DNA of 64,000 nucleotides from Thiohalocapsa sp. ML1 (GCF_001469165.1 NZ_JABX01000008.1:1-64000), one strand, 5' to 3'; shown: positions 38,220-50,198, counted from the first letter of the stretch. Numbers and translations are program-made. Notes: generated by a model not told the origin, from the letters alone.

Positions 38220-38525
38220 TCAGCCCTTCAGCAGATCGAGGTCATCGACGTTGATCGTGCCGCGGGCACGGAACAGCACCACCAGGATCGCAAGGCCTAT
38301 GGCGGCCTCGGCGGCGGCGACCGTGAGGATGAAGAAGACGAAGATCTGCCCGGCCCCGTCCTGGAGAAAGTGCGAGAAGGCGACGAAGTTCATGTTCACC
38401 GCGAGCAGCATCAGCTCGATGCACATCAGGAGCACGATGACGTTCTTGCGATTCAGAAAGATCCCCGCCACCGAGATGGAAAACAAGACGGCGCCGAGCA
38501 GCAGATAGTCCGATAGGGCGATCAT
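38220..38525 (-). CDS. nuoK: NADH-quinone oxidoreductase subunit K
   Basis: Small three-helix membrane subunit of complex I (101 residues, the standard size). Conserved membrane glutamates are present in [16 protein letters not shown] and [12 protein letters not shown]. The start overlaps the nuoJ stop in an ATGA arrangement, indicating translational coupling. Confidence 0.97.
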   Translation of the reverse strand: MIALSDYLLLGAVLFSISVAGIFLNRKNVIVLLMCIELMLLAVNMNFVAFSHFLQDGAGQIFVFFILTVAAAEAAIGLAILVVLFRARGTINVDDLDLLKG

Positions 38526-39181
38526 TGCGCCATCTCCTTATCCCCACTTGTCGGCGCAGCGGCCAGCGGCGGCCGCGGGGTCTGTTCCGCCGACATGGAC
38601 ACGAGCCGGACGCGGTCCGGGCCCTTCTTCACCTTCACCTGCTCGGCCGGGTCGATGTACTTGGTGTCCGGGCGGCGGCGCAGTGTCAGGCGGATCGCCG
38701 CGACGATGGCGACGAGCAGGATCACGGCCGCGATCTCGAACTGATAGACGTAGATGGTATAGAGCTCTTGCCCTAGCACCGACGTATTGCTGTAACCGGC
38801 CGGCTGCCCCGCCGGTTTCGCAATCACGTCGAGCCCGAAATTCGACGGTCCGAGCACCAGAAAGAGGTTGAACAGCATGAGCCCGGCGATGACGAGGCCA
38901 ACCGGCAGATGCTTGATGAACTGCGCCTGCAGGGCGGCGATCTCGACGTCCAGCATCATCACGACGAACAGGAACAGCACCATCACCGCCCCCACGTAGA
39001 CCAGCACCAGCACGATGCCGAGGAATTCCGCCTCGATGAGGAGCCAGAGTGCCGCACTGCTCACGAAGGCCAGCACGAGGTAAAGCACCGCGTGGACCGA
39101 GTTGCGCCGGGTCACGACCATCCCCGCTGCAAATACGGTTATGGCCGCGAACACATAGAACAGAAACTTCTCGAAACCCAT
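38522..39181 (-). CDS. nuoJ: NADH-quinone oxidoreductase subunit J
   Basis: Membrane subunit of complex I, 219 residues with five helices, including the conserved [19 protein letters not shown] helix that forms the pi-bulge region. The start ATG at 39181 ([20 protein letters not shown]) has a GGAAG site upstream and matches the family; the frame is open for a further 60 codons without protein-like sequence. A 229-bp gap separates it from nuoI, unusually wide for this operon, and holds no gene. The polar C-terminal 45 residues are longer than in many homologues. Confidence 0.95.
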   Translation of the reverse strand: MGFEKFLFYVFAAITVFAAGMVVTRRNSVHAVLYLVLAFVSSAALWLLIEAEFLGIVLVLVYVGAVMVLFLFVVMMLDVEIAALQAQFIKHLPVGLVIAGLMLFNLFLVLGPSNFGLDVIAKPAGQPAGYSNTSVLGQELYTIYVYQFEIAAVILLVAIVAAIRLTLRRRPDTKYIDPAEQVKVKKGPDRVRLVSMSAEQTPRPPLAAAPTSGDKEMAQ

Positions 39182-39410
39182 GGGACTTCCGCTGCTGGGC
39201 CCGGCAGGACCTTGCTCAGATCGCGACCGGACGACGGTGATGCCGGGGAAGCGCCGCGCAGGATTCCCGCCGCGCGCGCCGCGCAATGGCCTTGTTGTTC
39301 TCGCATGCGGCCTTGCACAGTCGCCCAAGGGCAACCGAGACAACCCCGACCGCGGGGAGGCCAAGTAGTCTAGGGCGGCGCGCCATCGAATGCGAGCCGC
39401 CGCGCACCGC

Positions 39411-39902
39411 TCAGCGGTAGCGCGAGTCCGCGGCGCGCGCCGCGGCGATGTCCGCCTCGTAGATGTCGCCGATGGCGAGCAGTTTTTCTTTGGTCATGAT
39501 GTTCTCGCCCCGGTTCTCGAAGTGATACTCGTAGATACCGGTCTCGACGATGGAGTCCACGGGACAGGACTCCTCGCAAAAGCCGCAGTAGATGCACTTG
39601 AACAGGTCGATGTCGTAGCGCGTCGTGCGCCGCGACCCGTCCGCCCGGGGCTCGGCCTCGATGGTGATGGCCAGCGCCGGGCAAGTGGCCTCGCACAGTT
39701 TACAGGCGATGCAGCGCTCCTCGCCGTTCGGATAGCGGCGCAGCGCATGCAGGCCGCGAAAGCGCGGCGAGATCGGCGCCTTCTCTTCCGGGTACTGCAC
39801 CGTGAACTTGCGCCGGAAGAGATACTTGCCGGTCAGGCCCATGCCGCGGAAGAGCTCGGTCAAGAGCAGGCTGTCGACGTATTTGCGGGCGGTATCAAGC
39901 AT
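39411..39902 (-). CDS. nuoI: NADH-quinone oxidoreductase subunit I
   Basis: Peripheral ferredoxin-like subunit that carries clusters N6a and N6b toward the quinone site. The 163-residue protein has two four-cysteine motifs, [12 protein letters not shown] and [12 protein letters not shown], each completed by the last Cys of the other. The N-terminal amphipathic helix [18 protein letters not shown] contacts the membrane arm. A tandem CCCCTAG-type heptamer triplet lies in the 90-bp gap between nuoH and nuoI. Confidence 0.97.
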   Translation of the reverse strand: MLDTARKYVDSLLLTELFRGMGLTGKYLFRRKFTVQYPEEKAPISPRFRGLHALRRYPNGEERCIACKLCEATCPALAITIEAEPRADGSRRTTRYDIDLFKCIYCGFCEESCPVDSIVETGIYEYHFENRGENIMTKEKLLAIGDIYEADIAAARAADSRYR

Positions 39903-39992
39903 GATTTCAAGCTTCGCGTTTGGAGCATCTTGGCCGAAGGCTTCGGGCGAGCATCTTCCTAGCCCCTAGCCCCTAGCCCCCAGATCCTTTCT

Positions 39993-41027
39993 TCAAGACC
40001 ACCACGGCGGCAGCTTCACGAGCACCGCAAGCGCGACGACCAGGATCCAGACGATGGTGATCGGAATGAACACCTTCCAACCGAGCCGCATGATCTGATC
40101 GTAGCGGTAGCGCGGAAAGGTCGCCCGCAGCCACAGGAAGACGAACATGAAGAAGAACGTCTTCAACAGCAGCCAAACGGTGCCGGGCACGAAGGCCGTG
40201 GCCGCGTCCAGCAGTGGCAGGTTCTGAAAGGGCGACAACCAACCACCGAAGAACAGCAGCGTGGTCAGCACCGCGATCAGGACCATGTTCGCGTACTCGG
40301 CGAGGAAGAAGATCGCGAAGGCCATGCCCGAGTATTCGACATGGAAGCCCGCCACGATCTCGGACTCGCCCTCGGCGACATCGAAGGGCGCGCGGTTGGT
40401 CTCGGCCACGCCGGAGATGTAGTAGACGCCGAACAGCGGCAGCAGCGGCAGCCAGAACCAGGTGAGGAAGCTTCCGGACTGTGCCTCCACGATGGCGCTC
40501 AGGTTCAAACTGCCGGCGGCCACCAGCACGCCCACCAGCGCGAAGCCCATCGCGATCTCGTAGGCGACGATCTGTGCCGCGGCGCGCATGGCGCCGAGCA
40601 GCGCGTACTTGGAGTTGGATGCCCAGCCCGCGATGATGACGCCATAGACGCCGAGCGAGGTCAGCGCCAGCACGTACAGGAGCCCGGCATTGATATCCGC
40701 GAGCACGAGCCCCGCATCGAAGGGCACCACCGCCCAGGCCGCGAGCGCGGGGGCGATGGCGATGAGCGGTGCAAGCAAGAAGAGCCCCTTGTTCGCCTTG
40801 CTCGGGACGATGATCTCCTTGACCATCAGCTTCAGCGCATCGGCGATGGGCTGCAGCAGGCCGCGCCAGCCGACCCGGTTCGGGCCGATGCGCACCTGGA
40901 TGTAGCCGATGACCTTGCGCTCGGCGTAGGTGTAGTAGGCCACGATGCCGAGCAGCGGCAGGATGATCGTGAGCGTCGCGATGATGCTCTGCAGCGGCAG
41001 CGGCAGCGCGTTCCAAAGATCCATCAT
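39993..41027 (-). CDS. nuoH: NADH-quinone oxidoreductase subunit H
   Basis: Membrane subunit that forms most of the quinone chamber. The 344-residue protein has eight helices and the conserved cytoplasmic loops [19 protein letters not shown] and [20 protein letters not shown] with their acidic residues, plus [20 protein letters not shown]. The start overlaps the nuoG stop by 4 bp (ATGA). Confidence 0.97.
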   Translation of the reverse strand: MMDLWNALPLPLQSIIATLTIILPLLGIVAYYTYAERKVIGYIQVRIGPNRVGWRGLLQPIADALKLMVKEIIVPSKANKGLFLLAPLIAIAPALAAWAVVPFDAGLVLADINAGLLYVLALTSLGVYGVIIAGWASNSKYALLGAMRAAAQIVAYEIAMGFALVGVLVAAGSLNLSAIVEAQSGSFLTWFWLPLLPLFGVYYISGVAETNRAPFDVAEGESEIVAGFHVEYSGMAFAIFFLAEYANMVLIAVLTTLLFFGGWLSPFQNLPLLDAATAFVPGTVWLLLKTFFFMFVFLWLRATFPRYRYDQIMRLGWKVFIPITIVWILVVALAVLVKLPPWWS

Positions 41028-43441
41028 GCCGGCAACGCCTCCGCGCTCGCTTTGGTGATGCGGATCGGGCCGATGGCCGGACCAAGGGCCTCGCTGCCGG
41101 CGACGGCGGCGGGCAGCCGCGCGGCGCCGGGCGCGAGGGTGTCGTCGAGCGCCACCGGCACCCGCGCGCTACCGCGGCCCTGGTTGACCGCGGCGATATC
41201 GCCTGCGCCGAGCCCGAGCCGCGCCGCGTCGTCCGGGTGCAAACGCAGCACCCAGCGCCCGGCCAGCGGCGTCTGCTGCAATGCGGGCGCCGCGCGCACA
41301 AGCTGATCCGTCGCGTAGATGGGCACGTCGCCGACGCGCATCAGCTCCCCCGACTGCGCCGACGGCAGCGGCTGCTGCAAGCCGTAATCGCCGCGGCGGG
41401 CGTTGTCGAGCGCGATCGACGCACAGTGCGCCGCGACATCGTCGTGCACCTGTTTGGCGCTGCCGTAATCGAAGCCGTCCAATTCCAAGAGATTCCCGAG
41501 CACGCGCAGCACCTTCCAGCCCGGACGCGCCTCGCCCGGCGGCGCCACCGCGCCCTGGAAGCGCTGCCAGCGCCCCTCTGCGTTGACGAAGGTGCCGGAC
41601 GTTTCGGCAAAGGCCGAGATGGGCAGCAGCACATGCGCCACGGCATCGAGATCCGGGGTGCGGAACGCCGAGCAGGCGATGACCTGCTCGGCATCGGCCA
41701 GCGCGGCCCGCGCCCGCACCGGGTCGATGAGATCGAGATCGGGTGACAGGCCCCAGAGCACATAGGCTCGACGTGGCTCGGTGACCATCGCGAGCGCATC
41801 GAGCCCGGGGCCGTCCAGTGCCGCGCCGGCGGGCCCGAGGTGCGGCACCGCCCCGGCCAGCATGGCGCCGACGGAGTTGGCGGCCGGCGGCAGAAAGCCG
41901 AGTCGGCAGCCGGAAGCCGCCGCGATCAGGTCCGCCAGCTCCTTCAGCAGCGTGTAGTCCGGGTCGGCCTCGGCGAGCGCGCCGAGCAGCACCAGCCCCC
42001 TGCCCTCCTCGCCGGCGGACTTGAGCTCCATCGCCACGCGTGCGTCCGCCTCGCCGGGGCTCGCTTGCCCCAGCAGCGCAGCGGCGGCACCGCCGGCGCT
42101 CACCGACAGCGCCCGGGCGATGGCCGCGAGCTGCGCGGTCAGCCGGCCCGGTGCCGCGGTGAGCTGCCGCGCCGGATGGGTCAGCGCGAGCGCATAGGGG
42201 TTCAGCACGGTGATGGCGGCGCCGTGCAGCGCTGCCTTGCGCAGCCGATGTGCCAACAGCGGCTGCTCGGCGCGGATGTCGCTGCCAATGACGAGCACCG
42301 CTTGCTGCTGCTCGAGCTCGGCGATGGGGACGCCGAGCCATGGCACGGCCGGGTCCGCGCGGTCGCCGCGGAAGTCCTGGCGGCGCAGCCGCGTGTCGAT
42401 GTGCCGCCCGCCCATGGCCCGCAGCAGGCGCTGGGCCAGCCAGCACTCCTCCAACGTCGCCGTCGGCGTCATGAGCCAGCCGAGCTGCTCCGGGTCCGCC
42501 GCGCGCAGGATGTCCGCCGTGGCGTGCAGCGCCTCCTGCCACTCCACCGGACGCCAGCGGCCGTCCTGGCCCTTCAGCATTGGCGTGTCAAGGCGGCTGT
42601 CGCTGTTCAAGCCCTGGTAGCTGAAGCGGTCGCGGTCGGAGATCCAGGTCTCGTTCACCGGCTCGTTGTCGCGCGGGTGCACGCGCATGACGCGGCCGTC
42701 GCGGGTATGCAGGTGCAGGTTGGAGCCCACCGCGTCGTGCGCGGCAATGCTCTCCTCGGCGGTCAGCTCCCAGGGCCGCGCGGTGAAGCGGTAGGGCTTC
42801 GAGGTCAGCGCGCCGACGGGACAGAGATCGATGATGTTGCCGGAGAGCTCGTGCGCGACGGCGTGCTCGACGAAGGTGCCGATGCGCATGTCCTCGCCGC
42901 GGCCGGTGGCGCCGAGCTCGCGCACGCCCGCGATCTCGGCACCGAAGCGCACGCAGCGGGTGCAGTGGATGCAGCGGGTCATGTCGGTGGCGATGAGCGG
43001 ACCGAGATCCTCGTCCTTGACCACGCGCTTGCGCTCGGAAAAGCGCGATACGTCCTCGCCGTAGCCCATGGACACGTCTTGGAGCTCGCACTCGCCGCCC
43101 TGGTCACAGATGGGGCAGTCCAGCGGGTGGTTGATGAGCAGGAACTCCATGGTGCCGCGCTGCGCATCAAGCGCCTTCGGCGAGCGCGTCAGCACCTTCA
43201 TGCCCTCGGTGACGGGGGTCGCGCAGGCCGGCACGGGCTTCGGGAACGGCCGCCCAGCGGCCTCCGCCTCCACCAGGCACATGCGGCAGTTGGCGGCGAT
43301 GGACAGCTTCTCGTGATAACAGAAGCGCGGGACCGGGATGCCCTCGCGGTCGGTCACCGCGATGATCATCTCGCCCGGCACGGCCGTGCAGATGCGGCCG
43401 TCGATCTCTATGCTGATCTCTTCGGTGATCTCTTCGGCCAT
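41024..43441 (-). CDS. nuoG: NADH-quinone oxidoreductase subunit G
   Basis: Large peripheral subunit carrying several iron-sulphur clusters. The 805-residue protein has an N-terminal [2Fe-2S] domain ([21 protein letters not shown] and ACATPV), a His-Cys cluster segment ([18 protein letters not shown]), and a ferredoxin-type site ([16 protein letters not shown] with CPVGAL). The rest is a molybdopterin-oxidoreductase-like fold without obvious cofactor residues. I see no extra N7-type cysteine set. nuoF lies 111 bp upstream and nuoH overlaps downstream. Confidence 0.96.
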   Translation of the reverse strand: MAEEITEEISIEIDGRICTAVPGEMIIAVTDREGIPVPRFCYHEKLSIAANCRMCLVEAEAAGRPFPKPVPACATPVTEGMKVLTRSPKALDAQRGTMEFLLINHPLDCPICDQGGECELQDVSMGYGEDVSRFSERKRVVKDEDLGPLIATDMTRCIHCTRCVRFGAEIAGVRELGATGRGEDMRIGTFVEHAVAHELSGNIIDLCPVGALTSKPYRFTARPWELTAEESIAAHDAVGSNLHLHTRDGRVMRVHPRDNEPVNETWISDRDRFSYQGLNSDSRLDTPMLKGQDGRWRPVEWQEALHATADILRAADPEQLGWLMTPTATLEECWLAQRLLRAMGGRHIDTRLRRQDFRGDRADPAVPWLGVPIAELEQQQAVLVIGSDIRAEQPLLAHRLRKAALHGAAITVLNPYALALTHPARQLTAAPGRLTAQLAAIARALSVSAGGAAAALLGQASPGEADARVAMELKSAGEEGRGLVLLGALAEADPDYTLLKELADLIAAASGCRLGFLPPAANSVGAMLAGAVPHLGPAGAALDGPGLDALAMVTEPRRAYVLWGLSPDLDLIDPVRARAALADAEQVIACSAFRTPDLDAVAHVLLPISAFAETSGTFVNAEGRWQRFQGAVAPPGEARPGWKVLRVLGNLLELDGFDYGSAKQVHDDVAAHCASIALDNARRGDYGLQQPLPSAQSGELMRVGDVPIYATDQLVRAAPALQQTPLAGRWVLRLHPDDAARLGLGAGDIAAVNQGRGSARVPVALDDTLAPGAARLPAAVAGSEALGPAIGPIRITKASAEALPA

Positions 43442-43552
43442 GTGCTCTGGTTCCGCTCCCGTGCCCCGCTGAGGCTGGTGATCGTTCGTCGGCGACCGGT
43501 CGCTGCCCGGTGCAACGTCGGGTGTCTCGGGCGCCCGCGGCGTGGCGCCTGC

Positions 43553-44842
43553 TCAGGCGGCCTGCACCAAGGGCTTGCCGTGCTCGATCAGGTATTCGAA
43601 CTCGTGCCGATAGTGCTTCAAGAAGCTCTGCACCGGCATGGCCGCGGCATCGCCGAGGGCGCAGATGGTACGCCCGCCGATGCGGCCGGCGACATTATCC
43701 AGCAAATCCAGGTCCGACGGCCGGCCGTCCCCGTGCAGGATGCGATGCAGCACCCGCGCGAGCCAGCCGGTACCCTCGCGGCAGGGCGTGCACTGGCCGC
43801 AGGACTCATGCGCATAAAAGTGCGCGAGATTCGCGAGCACCTTCACCATGCAGGTGCCCTCGGCGATAACGATGACGGCGCCGGAGCCGAGCATGGAGCC
43901 CGCCTTGGCGATGGCGTCGTAGTCCATGTCGGTTTCCATCATCACAGCGCCCGGCACCACGGGCACCGACGAGCCGCCCGGAATCACGGCCTTGAGCGCT
44001 CGCCCGCCGCTGACGCCGCCGGCCATGGCCAAGAGCTCCCGGAACGGCGTGCCGAGGGGCACCTCGAAGTTCGCGGGCTTGCTGACGTGGCCGGTGACGG
44101 AAAAGAGCTTCGGCCCGCCGTTGTTCGGCCGGCCCTGCTCCAGGAACCACTGGCCGCCCTTCTCGAGAATCACCGGGATGGAGGCCAGCGACTCGGTGTT
44201 GTTGATGGTCGTTGGACGGCCGTAGAGGCCGACCTGCGCCGGGAACGGCGGCTTGAAGCGCGGCTGGCCCTTCTTACCCTCGAGAGACTCCAGCAGCGCC
44301 GTCTCCTCGCCACAGATGTAGGCGCCGGCGCCCAGGTGCGAATAGAGGTCGAAGTCGATGCCCGAGCCCTGCACGTCCTTGCCGAGCAGACCCGCGGCGT
44401 AGGCCTCCGCGAGGGCCGCCTCGAAGCGCGCGATGGGTTCGTAGAACTCGCCGCGGGTGTAGTTGTAGCCGACGGTGGCACCGATGCAGTAACCGGCGAT
44501 GGCCATGCCCTCAATCAGTTGGTGCGGGTTGTAGCGCAGGATGTCGCGGTCCTTGCAGGTGCCGGGCTCGCCCTCGTCGGAGTTGCAGACGATGTACTTC
44601 TGCCCCGGCTTGTTGCGCGGCATGAAGCTCCACTTGAGCCCGGTCGGGAAGCCGGCACCGCCGCGGCCGCGCAACGCCGAGCGCTTGATCGCCTCGATCA
44701 GCGACTCGGCCGACGGCTTCTCGCGCAGGATGCGCTCCCATTGCGCGTAGCCGCCGAGGCTACGGTAGCTCTTCAGCGTGTGCCGCACCTTGGGCTTCAG
44801 GTGCATGTTGCGGAAGCAGACGGTGTTCTGGTTGTCGACCAT
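43553..44842 (-). CDS. nuoF: NADH-quinone oxidoreductase subunit F
   Basis: NADH- and FMN-binding subunit with cluster N3. The 429-residue protein has the NADH/FMN motifs [15 protein letters not shown] and [17 protein letters not shown], and the [4Fe-4S] site [12 protein letters not shown] completed by the Cys of TICALGDAA. It lies between nuoE and nuoG in the standard order. Confidence 0.97.
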   Translation of the reverse strand: MVDNQNTVCFRNMHLKPKVRHTLKSYRSLGGYAQWERILREKPSAESLIEAIKRSALRGRGGAGFPTGLKWSFMPRNKPGQKYIVCNSDEGEPGTCKDRDILRYNPHQLIEGMAIAGYCIGATVGYNYTRGEFYEPIARFEAALAEAYAAGLLGKDVQGSGIDFDLYSHLGAGAYICGEETALLESLEGKKGQPRFKPPFPAQVGLYGRPTTINNTESLASIPVILEKGGQWFLEQGRPNNGGPKLFSVTGHVSKPANFEVPLGTPFRELLAMAGGVSGGRALKAVIPGGSSVPVVPGAVMMETDMDYDAIAKAGSMLGSGAVIVIAEGTCMVKVLANLAHFYAHESCGQCTPCREGTGWLARVLHRILHGDGRPSDLDLLDNVAGRIGGRTICALGDAAAMPVQSFLKHYRHEFEYLIEHGKPLVQAA

Positions 44843-44899
44843 GTGGCGTGACCTTGGGCTCGTGCCGCCCGGGTGCTGTCCCGGCGTGGCACGCGGTTG

Positions 44900-45427
44900 T
44901 CAGTCGAGCTTGGAGATGATCTTGTCGATGTCGTCCTTCGTCACCGACTCGTGATAGGTCTTGTCGACCAGCACGGCCGGCGCGTCGCGACAGGCCCCCA
45001 GGCACTCGAATTCCTTCACCGTGAACTTGCCGTCCTTCGAGGTCCCGCCGGGCGCGACGCCATGACGGCGCTCGATGTGCGCGAGCAGCGCCTCGGAGCC
45101 GTTGAGCATGCAGGACACGCTGTTGCAAATGCAGATCTTGTGGCGGCCCACCGGCTCCAGGTCGTACATCGCGTAGAAGGTGGCGACCTCATAGACGGCC
45201 ACCTCCGGCATGTCCAGGTAGGCCGCGATCTGATCCATGAGATCTTTGCTGAGCCAGCCGCCGTTGTGGTCCTGCACGATGGTCAGCGCCGGCATGACGG
45301 CGGATTGCTTCCATTCCGGCGGGTACTTCGCGACGTGCGTGTCGATCTCGGCGCGAATCTCGGGCGTTAGCAGCGTGCTCTTGTCCACGTCGTGGACAAC
45401 GGCGAGCGGTGCGTTGCGAAAGCTCAT
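44900..45427 (-). CDS. nuoE: NADH-quinone oxidoreductase subunit E
   Basis: Thioredoxin-fold subunit with the off-path [2Fe-2S] cluster N1a. The 175-residue protein has the four ligands as CNSVSC and CLGAC in the expected spacing, after a helical N-terminal part (LTPEIRAEIDTHVAKYPPEW). The ATG at 45427 shares a base with the nuoD stop (TGATG), so translation is coupled. The longer open frame upstream is nuoD in another phase. Confidence 0.96.
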   Translation of the reverse strand: MSFRNAPLAVVHDVDKSTLLTPEIRAEIDTHVAKYPPEWKQSAVMPALTIVQDHNGGWLSKDLMDQIAAYLDMPEVAVYEVATFYAMYDLEPVGRHKICICNSVSCMLNGSEALLAHIERRHGVAPGGTSKDGKFTVKEFECLGACRDAPAVLVDKTYHESVTKDDIDKIISKLD

Positions 45428-46686
45428 CAGCGGTCGATCTCCCCGAACACGATATCCATGGTGCCGATGATGGCGACCACGTCCGCGAGCATGTGGCCCC
45501 GCGACATCTCGTCCAGCGCGGCCAAGTGCGGAAAGCCGGGGGCGCGCACCTTGAGCCGGTACGGCTTGTTGGCGCCGTCGGAGATGATGTAGCAGCCGAA
45601 TTCGCCCTTCGGCGCCTCGACGGCCGCATAGACCTCGCCGGGCGGCGGGCAATAGCCCTCGGTGAAGAGTTTGAAGTGGTGAATTAGGGCTTCCATGTCG
45701 TCCTTCATGTCCACCCGCGCCGGCGGCGTGACCTTGTGGTCATCGAGCATCACGGGACCCGGATGTGCGCGCAGCCAGTCGATGCACTGCTTGATGATGC
45801 GGTTCGACTGGCGCATCTCCTCGATGCGCACCAGGTAGCGGTCGTAGCAGTCGCCGTTCTGGCCCACCGGGACGTCGAAGTCCATGTCCGCATAGGCGGC
45901 GTAGGGCTGTTTCTTGCGCAGGTCCCACGCAATGCCGGAGCCGCGGATCATCGGACCCGTGAAACCCAAGCTCAGCGCCCGCTCCGGACTCACGACGCCG
46001 ATGCCGACGGTGCGCTGCTTCCAGATGCGATTGTCCGTGAGCAGCGTCTCGTACTCGTCAACGAGCCCCGGGAAGCGGTGCGTGAAGTCCTCGAGGAAGT
46101 CGAGCAGCGAGCCGCTGCGGGCCTCGTTCAGCTTCTCGATGGCCGCCTTGCCGTGCCACTTGGTGCTGGTCTCCGGGAAGCGCGGCATCTGTGCCGGCAG
46201 GTCGCGGTAGACGCCGCCCGGGCGGTAATAGGTCGCGTGCAGGCGCGCTCCCGAGACCGCCTCGTAGCAGTCCATCAGGTCTTCGCGCTCGCGGAAGCAG
46301 TACAGGAACACGCTCATGGCGCCGACATCAAGCGCGTGCGCGCCGAGCCACATCAAGTGGTTCAGGATGCGCGTGATCTCATCGAACAGCGTGCGGATGT
46401 ACTGCGCACGGATCGGTGCCTCGATGCCGAGCAGCTTCTCGATGGCGCGCACGTAGCCGTGCTCGTTGCACATCATGGACACGTAGTCCAGCCGGTCCAT
46501 GTAGCCGATACTCTGGTTGAACGGCTTGGACTCGGCGAGCTTCTCGGTGCCGCGGTGCAGCAGCCCGATGTGCGGGTCGGCGCGGTCGATGACCTCGCCG
46601 TCCATCTCCAGCACCAGGCGCAGCACGCCGTGCGCGGCCGGGTGCTGCGGACCGAAGTTCAGCGTGTAGTTGCGGATCTCAGGCAT
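45427..46686 (-). CDS. nuoD: NADH-quinone oxidoreductase subunit D
   Basis: 49-kDa-type subunit that lines the quinone-reduction site with NuoB. The 419-residue protein starts [20 protein letters not shown] with the conserved quinone-site His pair, and continues [11 protein letters not shown] and [20 protein letters not shown]. It ends with the family signature DIVFGEIDR. nuoC and nuoD are separate genes here, not fused as in E. coli; they overlap by 8 bp. Confidence 0.97.
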   Translation of the reverse strand: MPEIRNYTLNFGPQHPAAHGVLRLVLEMDGEVIDRADPHIGLLHRGTEKLAESKPFNQSIGYMDRLDYVSMMCNEHGYVRAIEKLLGIEAPIRAQYIRTLFDEITRILNHLMWLGAHALDVGAMSVFLYCFREREDLMDCYEAVSGARLHATYYRPGGVYRDLPAQMPRFPETSTKWHGKAAIEKLNEARSGSLLDFLEDFTHRFPGLVDEYETLLTDNRIWKQRTVGIGVVSPERALSLGFTGPMIRGSGIAWDLRKKQPYAAYADMDFDVPVGQNGDCYDRYLVRIEEMRQSNRIIKQCIDWLRAHPGPVMLDDHKVTPPARVDMKDDMEALIHHFKLFTEGYCPPPGEVYAAVEAPKGEFGCYIISDGANKPYRLKVRAPGFPHLAALDEMSRGHMLADVVAIIGTMDIVFGEIDR

Positions 46687-47437
46687 TGGCGGCGTTTCCG
46701 GTGGCGCCTTGGGTCGCGTCCTGCGCAGCCCGCGCGGCGCGGGCCTGCTCCTCGGTCACGTAGCGGCTGTCGTTGCGGATGACCTTGGGCACGAGCGTAC
46801 GCGGGACGATGTCCACCGGTTCGTAAACCACGCGCGCCTGCTCCGGGTCGTAGCGCATGGCCACGTGGCCGATGAGCGGGAAGTCCTTGCGGAACGGGTG
46901 CCCAACGAAGCCGTAGTCGGTCAGGATGCGGCGCAGGTCCGGATGACCGCGGAACAGGATGCCAAAGAGGTCGAAGGCCTCGCGCTCGAACCAGTTCGCA
47001 ACCGACCAGATGTCGGCCACGGAGTCCACCATCGGCTGGCTGCCGCCGGCATACACCCTGAGTCTGAGCCGGCGGTTGTACTCCACGGACAGCAGGTGGT
47101 ACACAACGGCGAAGCGCCGCGGGTCGTCGTCCGCCAGCTCAACGTCGCGATCGACACCGCGGCCGAAGCCGGTGCTGGAGGCGTCCTCGGTGTCCCACTC
47201 GGACTTGCCATAGGCCGCGTAGTCTACGCCGCACAGATCGATGAGCTGCTCGAAGCGGAAGGCGGCGGCGTCCCGGAGCAGCTCGCAAACGAGCTTGAGC
47301 TGCGGCGCCGGTACGGTGAGCGTGAGCTCGCCGAGGTCCGAGCCCAGCTCAAAGCCGGCGCCCGACCAGCGCTCGCGCAAGAGGTCGGCGAGGGTGTCGA
47401 GGCGCGCGTCGCCGGTGGAAGCAAGCGTGTCGGACAT
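46679..47437 (-). CDS. nuoC: NADH-quinone oxidoreductase subunit C
   Basis: 30-kDa-type peripheral subunit. The 252-residue protein has a less conserved N-terminal half and the family motif [20 protein letters not shown] near residue 150, followed by [15 protein letters not shown]. The final 30 residues are Ala-rich and variable. It overlaps nuoD by 8 bp. Confidence 0.96.
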   Translation of the reverse strand: MSDTLASTGDARLDTLADLLRERWSGAGFELGSDLGELTLTVPAPQLKLVCELLRDAAAFRFEQLIDLCGVDYAAYGKSEWDTEDASSTGFGRGVDRDVELADDDPRRFAVVYHLLSVEYNRRLRLRVYAGGSQPMVDSVADIWSVANWFEREAFDLFGILFRGHPDLRRILTDYGFVGHPFRKDFPLIGHVAMRYDPEQARVVYEPVDIVPRTLVPKVIRNDSRYVTEEQARAARAAQDATQGATGNAANA

Positions 47438-47467
47438 GGCTGCGACTGCGGAACTTGCGAGGGCGCG

Positions 47468-47944
47468 TCAGCGCGCGATGGTATTGGTACGGCGGATCTT
47501 GTTCTGCAGTTGCAGCACGCCGTACAGAAGTGCCTCGGCCGTGGGCGGGCAGCCCGGCACGTAGACATCCACGGGCACGATGCGATCGCAGCCGCGCACC
47601 ACCGCGTAGGAATAGTGGTAGTAGCCGCCGCCGTTCGCGCAGGAGCCCATCGAGATCACCCAGCGCGGCTCGGCCATCTGGTCGTAGACGCGCCGCAACG
47701 CTGGCGCCATCTTGTTGACCAAGGTGCCGGCGACGATCATGACGTCGGACTGGCGCGGACTCGGCCGAAAGATGATGCCGAAGCGGTCAAGGTCGTAGCG
47801 CGCGGCGCCCGCGTGCATCATCTCGACGGCACAGCAGGCCAGGCCGAAGGTCATCGGCCAGAGCGAGCCGGTGCGCGCCCAGTTAATCAGCTTGTCGGCG
47901 GTCGTCGTGACGACGCCCTCCTCGAGCACGCCTTCAATGCCCAT
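47468..47944 (-). CDS. nuoB: NADH-quinone oxidoreductase subunit B
   Basis: Subunit carrying cluster N2, the electron donor to quinone. The 158-residue protein has all four ligands: the adjacent pair C37-C38 in [11 protein letters not shown]102 in [12 protein letters not shown], and C132 in [14 protein letters not shown]. Quinone-site residues around [11 protein letters not shown] are conserved. Confidence 0.97.
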   Translation of the reverse strand: MGIEGVLEEGVVTTTADKLINWARTGSLWPMTFGLACCAVEMMHAGAARYDLDRFGIIFRPSPRQSDVMIVAGTLVNKMAPALRRVYDQMAEPRWVISMGSCANGGGYYHYSYAVVRGCDRIVPVDVYVPGCPPTAEALLYGVLQLQNKIRRTNTIAR

Positions 47945-48022
47945 GGTGCGCTTCTCCGAAGTTCAGCGGGGATACGGCTTCCGCGATCGGGTCTGTCACG
48001 CCCGGGTCACTCCCACGCCTGA

Positions 48023-48379
48023 TCACTCCCACTCGAGGGCACCCTTGCGCCACTCATACAGGAACCCGACGACGAGTATCCCGAGAAACACCGACATGGC
48101 GATGAAGCCTGCGATGCCAAGGTCCTCCAGCACCACGGCCCAAGGGAACAGGAACGCGATCTCGAGATCGAAGATAATAAACAGGATGGCGACGAGGTAG
48201 TAGCGCACGTCGAACTTCATGCGCGCGTGCTCAAACGCCTCGAAACCGCACTCGTACGGGGAGTCTTTGGCCTGGTCCGGGCGGCGCGGGCCAAGTAGCA
48301 TCCCGAGCACCCGCGGCACGAAGCCGATGAGGAGCGCGATGACGATGAAGATCAGGATATGGAGATAGTCTTCCAGCAC
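48023..48379 (-). CDS. nuoA: NADH-quinone oxidoreductase subunit A
   Basis: Three-helix membrane subunit, 118 residues. The loop between helices 1 and 2 carries the conserved [19 protein letters not shown] segment next to the quinone chamber, and the second helix begins [20 protein letters not shown]. It is the first gene of the nuo operon, 65 bp behind a well-formed promoter candidate. Confidence 0.97.
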   Translation of the reverse strand: MLEDYLHILIFIVIALLIGFVPRVLGMLLGPRRPDQAKDSPYECGFEAFEHARMKFDVRYYLVAILFIIFDLEIAFLFPWAVVLEDLGIAGFIAMSVFLGILVVGFLYEWRKGALEWE

Positions 48380-48443
48380 GCGCCGCTCGCTCGCTCAATG
48401 TGAAGGATTGCCGCAGCAAATGCTGCGCCCCGGTGCGGGCGGG

Positions 48444-48473
48444 AGTGTAGAGCCGCGGGAACCCGGCTGTCAA
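48444..48473 (-). promoter_or_regulatory. Sigma-70-type promoter candidate for the nuo operon
   Basis: On the minus strand TTGACA (48473-48468) is followed after 18 bp by TACACT (48449-48444), putting the start of transcription about 55-60 bp before nuoA. The -35 box is part of a short palindrome CTGTCAAGCTGACAG at 48467-48481, which could be a regulator site. Confidence 0.55.
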
Positions 48474-48582
48474 GCTGACAGACTAGCGTTATTCCTTGCA
48501 ATTTCAGGCAGTTGGCCGCATCGCCGACTGCTTTGGCAGGACCCCGTTGGCCGGCATGTCCGGCGCACGGGGCTGCGATTGT

Positions 48583-48667
48583 TGGTGCCGACGGCCGGAC
48601 TCGAACCGGCACGGCTTGCGCCACTGCCCCCTCAAGACAGCGTGTCTACCAATTTCACCACGTCGGC
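48583..48667 (-). tRNA. tRNA-Leu (anticodon GAG), CCA end encoded
   Basis: Minus-strand cloverleaf of 85 nt. The acceptor stem is GCCGACG/CGTCGGC with discriminator A and an encoded CCA; the D arm reads TGGTGAAATTGGTAGACA. The anticodon stem CTGTC/GGCAG encloses the loop TTGAGGG with anticodon GAG. A long variable arm (TGGCGCAAGCC-type) marks it as a class II tRNA. The T arm contains GGTTCGAGTCC. It sits between secG and nuoA, the position seen in several gammaproteobacteria. Confidence 0.95.
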
Positions 48668-48724
48668 GAAAGATCTCGGGGCTCGACCTTAGGTTGTCGA
48701 GCGCTCCGGGAAGGCCCGGCCATT

Positions 48725-49288
<564 letters not shown>

Positions 49289-49380
49289 GGGTTTCCGTTA
49301 CTACTGGTACAGCGGCTGGGTATAGCGGCGGCGCAGCATCGGGCGCTCGGTCATTCGCTGCATCAGGCCGCGTCGCTGCA

Positions 49381-50142
49381 TCAAGCCGCGTCCTCGCCTG
49401 CCTGGCAGATGGCGAGGAAGTCCGACGCCTTCAGCGCCGCACCGCCGATCAGGCCGCCGTCGATGTCCGCTTGGCCGATGAGCTCGACGGCGTTGCCGGG
49501 CTTCATGCTGCCGCCGTAAAGGATGCGCAGACCCTCGGCGACCGCTTTGTTCTTTGCGGCGATACGCTCGCGCAAGAACGCGTGCACTTCTTGTGCCTGC
49601 TCAGGCGTCGCCGTCACGCCGGTGCCGATGGCCCACACGGGCTCATAGGCGACGACGCCGACCGCATAAGCCTCGGCACCGCCTAGGTCCAGGACCGCGT
49701 CGATATGCCTGGCGACCACCTCTTCGGTCTTGCCGCTCTCACGCTCGTCCAGCGTCTCGCCGACGCAGAGAATTGGCGTGACGCCGCCGGCCACGGCGCG
49801 CGCATACTTGCGCGCGATGATCGCATCCGTCTCGCCGTTGAACTGGCGCCGCTCGGAGTGCCCGACGATGGCGTAACGGCAGCCGAAGTCCTTCAGCATG
49901 GCGGCGGACACCTGCCCGGTGAAGGCGCCGGCCTCTTCCCTTGACACGTCCTGCGAGCCCCACGCGATGGCCGTCCCGGCCAGCATCTGCTCGGCGACGT
50001 ACAGATACGGAAACGGCGGGCAGACGGCGATCTCGACCTTCTGCATCGACGCCGCACCGGCGACGATGCCGCGAATCAGCTCCGCAGCCTCCGCCTTGCT
50101 GCCGTTCATCTTCCAATTGCCAGCGATGAAAGGCCGTCGCAT
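49381..50142 (-). CDS. tpiA: Triosephosphate isomerase
   Basis: Interconverts dihydroxyacetone phosphate and glyceraldehyde 3-phosphate. The 253-residue TIM barrel opens MRRPFIAGNWKMNGS with the catalytic lysine, has the catalytic histidine in IVGHSERRQF, the catalytic glutamate in VAYEPVWAIGTG, and the phosphate-binding ILYGGSMKPGN. It is first in the tpiA-secG-tRNA-nuo run and divergent from smpB. Confidence 0.97.
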   Translation of the reverse strand: MRRPFIAGNWKMNGSKAEAAELIRGIVAGAASMQKVEIAVCPPFPYLYVAEQMLAGTAIAWGSQDVSREEAGAFTGQVSAAMLKDFGCRYAIVGHSERRQFNGETDAIIARKYARAVAGGVTPILCVGETLDERESGKTEEVVARHIDAVLDLGGAEAYAVGVVAYEPVWAIGTGVTATPEQAQEVHAFLRERIAAKNKAVAEGLRILYGGSMKPGNAVELIGQADIDGGLIGGAALKASDFLAICQAGEDAA

Positions 50143-50169
50143 GGGTAATCCCCCGCTGAAAAGCCGCTA

Positions 50170-50198
50170 AGTGTAGCGTTGCCCCCCCGAGGGCGCAA
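50170..50198 (-). promoter_or_regulatory. Promoter candidate for tpiA
   Basis: Minus-strand TTGCGC (50198-50193), 17 bp, TACACT (50175-50170), placing transcription start about 20 bp before the tpiA ATG. The -35 box is weak. The spacer holds a GC-rich inverted repeat (GTTGC ... GCAAC). Confidence 0.35.

Noticed and set aside
41840-44851. A 1003-codon open frame on the plus strand across nuoG and nuoF
   Set aside because: It spans two well-conserved genes on the other strand and has only composition-driven sequence.
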